Positions 6,533-11,756 of a stretch of DNA of 11,756 nucleotides are shown piece after piece. The DNA is from Campylobacterota bacterium. Its GTDB lineage: Bacteria; Campylobacterota; Campylobacteria; Campylobacterales; Sulfurovaceae. Numbering within the stretch: the stretch's first letter is position 1; every line of letters starts with the position of its first letter. The position numbers were made by a program, and so were the translations under genes. Under the pieces are notes generated by a model. The model was given only the letters and a program-made list of their open reading frames with translations. It did no database searches and had not been told where the DNA came from. The stretch covers positions 1 to 11,756 of the forward strand of contig QMKU01000017.1 in NCBI GenBank assembly GCA_003646525.1, in the 5' to 3' direction.

Positions 6533-7489
6533 ATGTCCAAAAAAATAGATTTTTACAAGGAGTGGGAGATAAATATCCCTACAATCAATAATCCGTTACT
6601 GTGGTATCAGCTTGTAGTGATGGCAGGGGTCGGTGCATCTTATGTATTTTTTTTATTGCTCGGACTCAATATATATGAGAGGCAATGGCATGATATTCCA
6701 GATTCCTTTGTCGTAGGTTTAACTCTCTTTGCTGGTATGTTTATAGCTTTCTCTCTGATCATGCTTATCTTCTTCGGGAGAGGGAGCCAGACAAAATATA
6801 TCGTTAATGACGAAGGCATAGTCCAACAGACTTTTTCTGGTAAGATTAAGAAATTTAGATGGCTAGGCTTGCTGAGTATTTTCTCGAATACAGGTGCAGG
6901 GTATACGGCTGCGGGCGCAAGCCTTTTATCTGGTAGTAGAGATATTATCAGTGCAGAATGGAAAGATATTTCTCGTATAGAGATCTCCTCAATTAGAAAC
7001 GAAATAGAGCTCAAAGATGGATGGCATACGGTGATGCAAGTGTTTACCTCACCTGAAGAGTATGATAGGGTGGTGGAGTTTGTTCGCAGCAAAGTGGAAG
7101 TTTCAGAGGAAGAGAGTGAAAAGAAAAGCAGAACTTTTGCAAACAGAATTTTTCTGACTCTATTTGCTTTGTTATTTGGTTTTATGCTTTTCCCAAGACT
7201 TCCTATCCATTATATTGCTCCTTTTGTCCTGCTGACTGTAGTATTTGCTCTCTTCACACTTTGGTCTGATGATCCTAAAAAGCGTATTTTTTCACTTTTG
7301 TTGATGGCGGTTCCTGTCATAGGCTCTGGGTTGGGTTTATATATGGATGGTCTATCAGATATGGATAAATCTGGGGCAATCTATGCTATTTGCATAGAGA
7401 TTTTCTTGCTGGGCTATTTCGTCTGGCTTGGATGGAGCGAATTTATGCAGAGTAGCATATTATCAAAGAATAAGGAACTTGAAATATGA
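6533..7489 (+). CDS. Multi-pass membrane protein with PH-like cytosolic region
   Basis: This 318-residue inner-membrane protein has about six membrane spans: two near the N-terminus (about 24-46 and 58-82) and four near the C-terminus (about 205-222, 227-245, 253-273 and 284-303). Between them, residues about 85-190 are soluble and read like a bacterial PH-like domain: strands YIVNDEGIVQQTF and IKKFRWLGLLSIF, a Gly/Ala/Ser-rich loop (GAGYTAAGASLLSG), then AEWKDISRIEIS, IELKDG and a closing helix (SPEEYDRVVEFVRSKV). No enzymatic motif is visible. The start is ATG after CGGGGAGGCGAG, the strongest ribosome site in the window. The stop overlaps the next ATG (ATGA), so the two are coupled, and the next product seems to carry a related domain, suggesting a hetero-complex. 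I do not recognise a named family. Confidence 0.75.
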   Translation: MSKKIDFYKEWEINIPTINNPLLWYQLVVMAGVGASYVFFLLLGLNIYERQWHDIPDSFVVGLTLFAGMFIAFSLIMLIFFGRGSQTKYIVNDEGIVQQTFSGKIKKFRWLGLLSIFSNTGAGYTAAGASLLSGSRDIISAEWKDISRIEISSIRNEIELKDGWHTVMQVFTSPEEYDRVVEFVRSKVEVSEEESEKKSRTFANRIFLTLFALLFGFMLFPRLPIHYIAPFVLLTVVFALFTLWSDDPKKRIFSLLLMAVPVIGSGLGLYMDGLSDMDKSGAIYAICIEIFLLGYFVWLGWSEFMQSSILSKNKELEI

Positions 7490-8577
7490 AATATTTAAAG
7501 GAAATTATTTTCCTACATTTATTTGTAGTAGTGCAATTTCTACAAGCTTATGGTGGGACTCCGCTGTCGATAGAAGAGATGACGATAGAGGCTGAATATA
7601 TAGGTATAGTAAAGATATTGGATGTCAACAATACAACTGTTGCTATGTCAAGAATAGGATATGGAGAACATATATATTCCACAAAAAAGAAGATAGAGTC
7701 CAACACACTATTTTGGAAAATAAAACAGATAAGATTTGCATTGTTGCTCTATATAATCATTTTCTTCGCACCGTTTTTTATGATGGGTTATTATTATAAA
7801 TGGCGCTGGATAGGTATAGTATTTCTACTTTATGCAGGATTGTCCGCTTGGCTACTCAGCAATTTATCTGCACCTCTACTCCTCTCTATCATATTTGTGC
7901 TACCGATAGTCTCTTATCTATCGGGGATTATTCTTTATAGGAAAAAGAGTGGTGTATGGAGGAGAAATAAGGTTACTGAAGAGATATCCAATAGTATGAT
8001 TTCGGGAGAAGATGCAGATGGTTCTTACGCTATATGGGAGTATGAAGCACCACAATTTAGTAATAGAATATTGACTTCAATGATAGTGTTATTCGTAGTA
8101 GGTATTCTCCTCGTAGCTTTATCTGAGTCTGAAGACATAAAACACATAGGTGTTGGACTTGTATCTATTATGGGATTGATACTTATTTCATTGATACCCA
8201 CACTCAACAGAATAAGATACCGATATGGATGCTATGAGAATGGCTATGGTTCTGAAGTTATTGATGATAGGATGCTGTTTATTTCTTCAGCATCTATAGT
8301 GGCTGGTACGGCAGATAACAATTCTACTTTAGCGGGTTCAGGCTATTCGTCTGCTGGGAGCATGCAAAAAATGCATAAAGAGTGGTCAACGGTACAGTGG
8401 TGCAAGTATGATGACAAGAAGAGAATAATCTATATCAACCGTGGATGCTGCAAGACAGACAAGCTATTTTGTACGGAAAAGAGTTACGATATTGTCAAGA
8501 GTATTGCACAAAGAGCGACTGACAAGATACTCAATAAAAATTTTAAGAAAGCAGAGAAAAGTATGGAGAAGTCATAA
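7486..8577 (+). CDS. Membrane protein with N-terminal signal sequence and PH-like C-terminal region
   Basis: This 363-residue protein starts at ATG overlapping the previous stop by four bases, with AAGGA nine bases upstream. A signal peptide (about 1-21, FLQA) leads to a short exported segment (about 22-75). Membrane spans follow (about 83-101, 107-124, 128-150), then a polar stretch (151-194), then two more spans (195-212, 219-238). Residues about 244-345 are soluble and repeat the layout of the upstream protein: strands, a Gly/Ser-rich loop (AGSGYSSAGS), EWSTVQW, IIYINRG and a helix (EKSYDIVKSIAQRAT). This suggests a diverged PH-like domain. Three Cys cluster at 321, 322 and 329 (CCKTDKLFC), perhaps binding metal or forming a disulfide. 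No known function. It probably pairs with the upstream membrane protein. Confidence 0.75.
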   Translation: MKYLKEIIFLHLFVVVQFLQAYGGTPLSIEEMTIEAEYIGIVKILDVNNTTVAMSRIGYGEHIYSTKKKIESNTLFWKIKQIRFALLLYIIIFFAPFFMMGYYYKWRWIGIVFLLYAGLSAWLLSNLSAPLLLSIIFVLPIVSYLSGIILYRKKSGVWRRNKVTEEISNSMISGEDADGSYAIWEYEAPQFSNRILTSMIVLFVVGILLVALSESEDIKHIGVGLVSIMGLILISLIPTLNRIRYRYGCYENGYGSEVIDDRMLFISSASIVAGTADNNSTLAGSGYSSAGSMQKMHKEWSTVQWCKYDDKKRIIYINRGCCKTDKLFCTEKSYDIVKSIAQRATDKILNKNFKKAEKSMEKS

Positions 8578-8618
8578 TGAATAAGGATTCTTTTGTCAAT
8601 ATGAATTTGGGCTCTTGA
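8577..8618 (+). other. Short coupled reading frame, 13 codons, possible remnant or leader
   Basis: An ATG overlapping the stop of the preceding gene (TAATG) opens a 13-codon frame that ends TGA at 8616-8618. It may be a leader that keeps ribosomes on the message, or the start of a decayed gene. AGTATGGAGAAG upstream could be its ribosome site. Chance is quite possible. Confidence 0.2.
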
Positions 8619-8665
8619 ATATTAGGATAGGACAAACAAGAATATTAAAATACAGGGAGAATAAA

Positions 8666-9007
8666 ATGAAAAATTTATTTTTATTGTTGGCAGTGTTGAT
8701 TTCATTGTCACTACACGGAGGTGATTTCGGTCAGGATTGTAAATTGGCAGGTTCCAATGATACCAGCAAACTGCAACCTCTACTGCACTATGTTACAATA
8801 AGGGGATATGTTGAAATAGCAAAAGTACTATTGGACAGAGGTGCAAATATTGATGCGGTAGATACAGCAAAGCAGTGGACACCTCTATTTTATGCCACTT
8901 TTGTGGGTTGTGATATAATGATTGAACTGTTAAAAGATAAAGGTGCGAATCTGACAATAAAAGATAAGTTTAAAAGAACAGCAAATGAATATAAAAAGGA
9001 TAAATAA
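8666..9007 (+). CDS. Small secreted ankyrin-repeat protein
   Basis: The 113-residue product has a signal peptide (about 1-18, LSLHG) and roughly two ankyrin repeats. The first (about 36-65) ends in RGYVEIAKVLLDRGANIDAVD; the second (about 69-99) reads WTPLFYATFVGCDIMIELL then KDKGANLTIKD. The region before the first repeat keeps only PLLHY of the usual GxTPLHxA, so the N-terminal cap is degenerate. Ankyrin repeats bind proteins; in the periplasm such small proteins often act as protectants or partners. An in-frame ATG at 8615 would add 17 charged residues before the signal peptide; ATG 8666 has AGGGAGA seven bases upstream and is preferred. The stop overlaps the next ATG by one base (TAATG), so it is probably co-translated with the large module protein and may bind it (inference). 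Confidence 0.75.
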   Translation: MKNLFLLLAVLISLSLHGGDFGQDCKLAGSNDTSKLQPLLHYVTIRGYVEIAKVLLDRGANIDAVDTAKQWTPLFYATFVGCDIMIELLKDKGANLTIKDKFKRTANEYKKDK

Positions 9008-11756
9008 TGTTACTCAAAGACCATAGCTTCAGGCTTCTCTTCATGGGAACAATTTTTCTATTCTTCTTTTCATTAATACTGAGTGCTTCAGTATCGTTAA
9101 ATGATTATCCTCAAATTAAGAGTAATTGGGATGATGGAGAATTGACAATTGCTATAAATAAATTGCAGGAAGAAGCAAAAAAAAGATCTCAAAATGATGA
9201 TATGGTTGATCTGTTGAAAAAACTTACTTTCCAGAAAAATAAATTTGACCAGTGGCTATCGAAGGCAAATAATTTACTAAGACAACAAAAATTTAAAGAA
9301 GCAACAGAAGTGATTTCTTTTATTAAAAGTATTAATCCCAACTATATACGCTACATAGAATTAATGAATAGGATCAAGACAGCTGAAGAAGAATTAAAAT
9401 ATCCATTTAATGTGCTTTTTGATGGGAAATCTATGGGGGATAGATGGAAACCTTATGATGATTTTGAGGAATATATTAAATTTGACAACTCTACTCTGAT
9501 GATAGATGTTCCCAAAAGTCATGGGTGGGCTCAAGTGGGTTTAGAATCAAGTGAAACAATTATAAATTTCACAGAATCAAATCAGTCATACGCATATCAT
9601 TTAAAATTCAAACTTGATCCAAAAAACACAACAGGATTTGCCATTAATTTGGAAGGTGAAAACCTTGATAAGAAACTTCGCTCTTTCAGTAAAATCAGTA
9701 TAGTTTATAAAGTAATAAACGAGAAATCAGCAATATTGGAGTTGAGAAAAGATGAATATCTTCAAGCAAAACTGGAAATGAGTACTGTGCCAGAGTCGAT
9801 GGAACTTATTATTCAGCCTAATAATTTCATGTACTTGTATTTAGAAGACGGAAGATACCTTCAAACTACTTCAATAAAATATTCTATGCCTACAAAGGGC
9901 TATAAATTAAAAATTTATTCTCAGGCAAAAGCATATCAAACTGAAGCAAAATTAGCTTTAAAGTCCCTTGCATTACAAAAGATTCCTTTTGAGAAGAAAA
10001 AATTAAAAGCAGTGATTTTTGACGGTAAGCATCTGGAAGATATGTGGAAACCGTATGAAGCACATAATCATCACTTTTCTGAGTATACAAGGTTTGATAA
10101 CAGTGCTCTGGTTGTCAATGTTCCGAAAAAGAGAGGCTGGGCACAAGTAGGGATAGAATCAAGTGAAACAATCATAAATTTCACAGAATCAAATCAGTCA
10201 TACGCATATCGTTTAAAATTCAAATTTGATCCAAACGATACAAGAGGATTTGGAATCGAACTCGAAGGTAGAAACATTGATAAATCCTGTTCAATCAATA
10301 AACTTCAAGTATTTTATAAAAAAATAGATGATAACGCTTCTGTTTTGGAGTTACGAAAGGATTATGGAGCTCTTCATACCAAATTGGAAATGGGAAGTGT
10401 CACCCCTGGAGATATGGAGCTGCTTATACAACCCAATAATATGATGTATTTATATTTACTTGACGGTCGATACCTGCAAACCACTTCAGCAGAGTACACT
10501 ATGCCTACAAAGGGGTATACTTTGAAAGTCTATTCTAAGCCCATCAAAAGAGAACTCCCTTCTAAAATGTCTTTAAAATCAATTGAGTTAAAGAGAGAGC
10601 CCTTTGAAAAAAGAGTTGACCCATCAAATCTTGGGAAAAAGGAAGGAAAAATAGTATTATTTGACGGTAAGTACCTCGGAAATGGATGGATACCATATAA
10701 TGAACAGTATAAGAACTATTTTAAAGAGTATGCGAGATTTGATAAAAATGGATTTATGATTGATATACCAAAAAAGCATAAATGGGGTGAAGCAGGGATT
10801 ATTACCCCTGAACCTATTGTATGGCTGGATGGCCTAGGTAGAGATGGTGAGTATAAAGCAATCTTCAACTTTGATCCAATCAGGACGACAGGTTTTACTA
10901 TAGGTGCAGGTTCTTATAACTCTTCTTGGAAAGAACCTGCTAGACCAAGTGCGAGTCTGAATTGGAGCCAGATAGCAGATCAAAATACATCTAAACTAAA
11001 AATTTATATTGATTTTAAATTGATTTTGGAAGAAAATTTGACAGCTGTTTCCCCTTCGATTATTACACTTGGGTTCGAAGATGGTACAGTCACTTTTGAT
11101 GGAGATACATTTGATACTAAAACATTTAAATGGTCTTACATAATCGAAAATCGTCCTTTACATTTGTGGGCATTCTCTCGGGCCTATAAAAAAAATTTAC
11201 CTGCCAAAATGGCACTCGGAAAAGTTATACTCGAAAGAAAAATAGCGACTCCCACATCTCCTCCGAAGCCTGCACCTGGAGTCGAGCCCCTTCCTGGGAA
11301 AGAGATCTTTGGAAGCAAGAACTTTGAGGATTGGAAATGTTATAAGTTTTCTACTGACAAAAAAGATCACAACTGTACTATAGATCTTTCTGACTTGACT
11401 ATAAATATAAAAAGAGGAGTCAAAAGTTTGTATGCTATAAAGTCAAAAAATAAAATTATAACACTTGACAGTCGGAGAATTGAAGTGACACCTTTAAAAA
11501 TCGTCTTCTCTTTTGATCCTCGCAAAACAGACAGTTTTGATATTGCAATCAACTCTTTTTATAAATATCATGTTGCACTGCAAAAAATCGGAAAGAATAA
11601 ATATATATTTAAATGGAATGATAAGTTAGAAAGAACTGTTGATGAAAAATGGCTCAAGAATGAGTGGAATGGAAAAGTAAATATAGTCGTAGCCAAAAAG
11701 TGGATTAGGATAGAATTGGACAATGGTGTCAAGATACCTGTTCCTCTATCTGTCAG
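9007..11756 (+). CDS. Large envelope protein with four FDGK...W modules (3' end outside window)
   Basis: The frame is open from ATG 9007 to the window end (916 codons) with no stop. AAAAGGA lies six bases upstream. A hydrophobic segment at about 10-28 is a signal peptide or anchor. Residues about 35-130 are helical and charged (coiled-coil or TPR-like, including RQQKFKEATEVISFIKSINP). Four modules begin at residues about 136, 336, 550 and 767. Modules 1-3 open with (V/I)(L/I)FDGK and then W.PY, followed by a F..EY..FD patch, a (V/I)P-K...W patch and (F/L)DP..T.GF 65-70 residues after the opening Phe. Module 4 is diverged (IFGSKNFEDW, FDPRKTDSF) and follows a Pro-rich linker (about 747-764). 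The opening resembles the LF(D/N)GK-L-x-W start of DUF1080/3-keto-disaccharide-hydrolase beta-sandwich domains, so carbohydrate or surface binding is plausible but unproven. No catalytic residues are identified. Confidence 0.8.
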   Translation, partial: MLLKDHSFRLLFMGTIFLFFFSLILSASVSLNDYPQIKSNWDDGELTIAINKLQEEAKKRSQNDDMVDLLKKLTFQKNKFDQWLSKANNLLRQQKFKEATEVISFIKSINPNYIRYIELMNRIKTAEEELKYPFNVLFDGKSMGDRWKPYDDFEEYIKFDNSTLMIDVPKSHGWAQVGLESSETIINFTESNQSYAYHLKFKLDPKNTTGFAINLEGENLDKKLRSFSKISIVYKVINEKSAILELRKDEYLQAKLEMSTVPESMELIIQPNNFMYLYLEDGRYLQTTSIKYSMPTKGYKLKIYSQAKAYQTEAKLALKSLALQKIPFEKKKLKAVIFDGKHLEDMWKPYEAHNHHFSEYTRFDNSALVVNVPKKRGWAQVGIESSETIINFTESNQSYAYRLKFKFDPNDTRGFGIELEGRNIDKSCSINKLQVFYKKIDDNASVLELRKDYGALHTKLEMGSVTPGDMELLIQPNNMMYLYLLDGRYLQTTSAEYTMPTKGYTLKVYSKPIKRELPSKMSLKSIELKREPFEKRVDPSNLGKKEGKIVLFDGKYLGNGWIPYNEQYKNYFKEYARFDKNGFMIDIPKKHKWGEAGIITPEPIVWLDGLGRDGEYKAIFNFDPIRTTGFTIGAGSYNSSWKEPARPSASLNWSQIADQNTSKLKIYIDFKLILEENLTAVSPSIITLGFEDGTVTFDGDTFDTKTFKWSYIIENRPLHLWAFSRAYKKNLPAKMALGKVILERKIATPTSPPKPAPGVEPLPGKEIFGSKNFEDWKCYKFSTDKKDHNCTIDLSDLTINIKRGVKSLYAIKSKNKIITLDSRRIEVTPLKIVFSFDPRKTDSFDIAINSFYKYHVALQKIGKNKYIFKWNDKLERTVDEKWLKNEWNGKVNIVVAKKWIRIELDNGVKIPVPLSV
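9542..9623 (+). repeat. Near-identical DNA patch, copy A
   Basis: These 82 bp match 10154-10235 with three differences (at 9561, 9599 and 9613), an offset of 612 bp. The codons on either side differ freely, including at synonymous sites. Confidence 0.9.
10154..10235 (+). repeat. Near-identical DNA patch, copy B
   Basis: This is the partner of 9542-9623, in module 2 of the large envelope protein. It encodes the SSETIINF and SNQSYAY segment found in both modules. Confidence 0.9.

Larger units (their letters stand above)
9412..11756 (+). repeat. Four in-frame protein modules of about 200 codons
   Basis: Module starts at the DNA level are about 9412, 10012, 10654 and 11305. Modules 1 and 2 are closest; both contain MYLYL.DGRYLQTTS and MPTKGY. 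Module 3 lacks the DGRYLQTTS part, and module 4 is the most diverged and is cut by the window edge. They arose by internal duplication. Confidence 0.85.

Noticed and set aside
6640..7092. 150-codon minus-strand frame
   Set aside because: It is fully antisense to the membrane-protein gene, which has clear spans and a strong ribosome site; the antisense product has no recognisable features.
9890..11552. Minus-strand frames at 9890-10090 and 11367-11552
   Set aside because: Both are antisense to the long module-protein frame and show no independent gene signals.
1..11756. CRISPR array, tRNA or rRNA genes
   Set aside because: No spaced direct-repeat array, cloverleaf or rRNA-like sequence was seen on either strand.

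Overview
The window is AT-rich bacterial DNA with dense, short-spaced genes, purine-rich ribosome binding sites and two likely TTG starts. A secreted Sel1/Hcp-like protein with a strict 36-residue cysteine-pair period and many small exported proteins fit Campylobacterota (epsilonproteobacteria, for example a Sulfurovum- or Sulfurimonas-like organism). This placement is inference; no rRNA or housekeeping marker is present.

The left part (1-1864) is decayed. It starts inside an IS66-like transposase (1-693, +) that keeps both ends of the sequence seen here but has lost its catalytic core by an in-frame deletion. Facing it is a flavin-dependent halogenase-like oxidoreductase (656-1864, -). That gene carries both halogenase signature motifs but is split by one in-frame TAA, and its last residues are read out of the transposase end, so the insertion sequence appears to have replaced its natural C-terminus. 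Upstream of it lie a perfect 17-bp dyad and a 10-bp tandem repeat.

From 2058 to the right edge all genes run on the + strand, and every product has an export or membrane signal. In order they are: a secreted degenerate formylglycine-generating-enzyme-like (SUMF1) protein with a coiled-coil tail; a glycine-zipper lipoprotein; a 75-residue lipoprotein; a strong hairpin; a secreted Sel1-repeat protein overlapping an S41 (Ctp-like) serine protease; two overlapping multi-pass membrane proteins that seem to share a PH-like domain; a small secreted ankyrin protein; and a very large envelope protein, cut by the window edge, built from four copies of a roughly 200-residue FDGK...W module.

The genes form short translationally coupled groups: 3780-4653, 4745-6368, 6533-8577 and 8666-11756. 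Taken together they look like an accessory cell-envelope locus with a protease, scaffold or repeat proteins and membrane anchors. No pathway can be assigned. The most unusual items are the four-module protein with a near-identical internal DNA patch, the paired PH-like membrane proteins and the interrupted halogenase.
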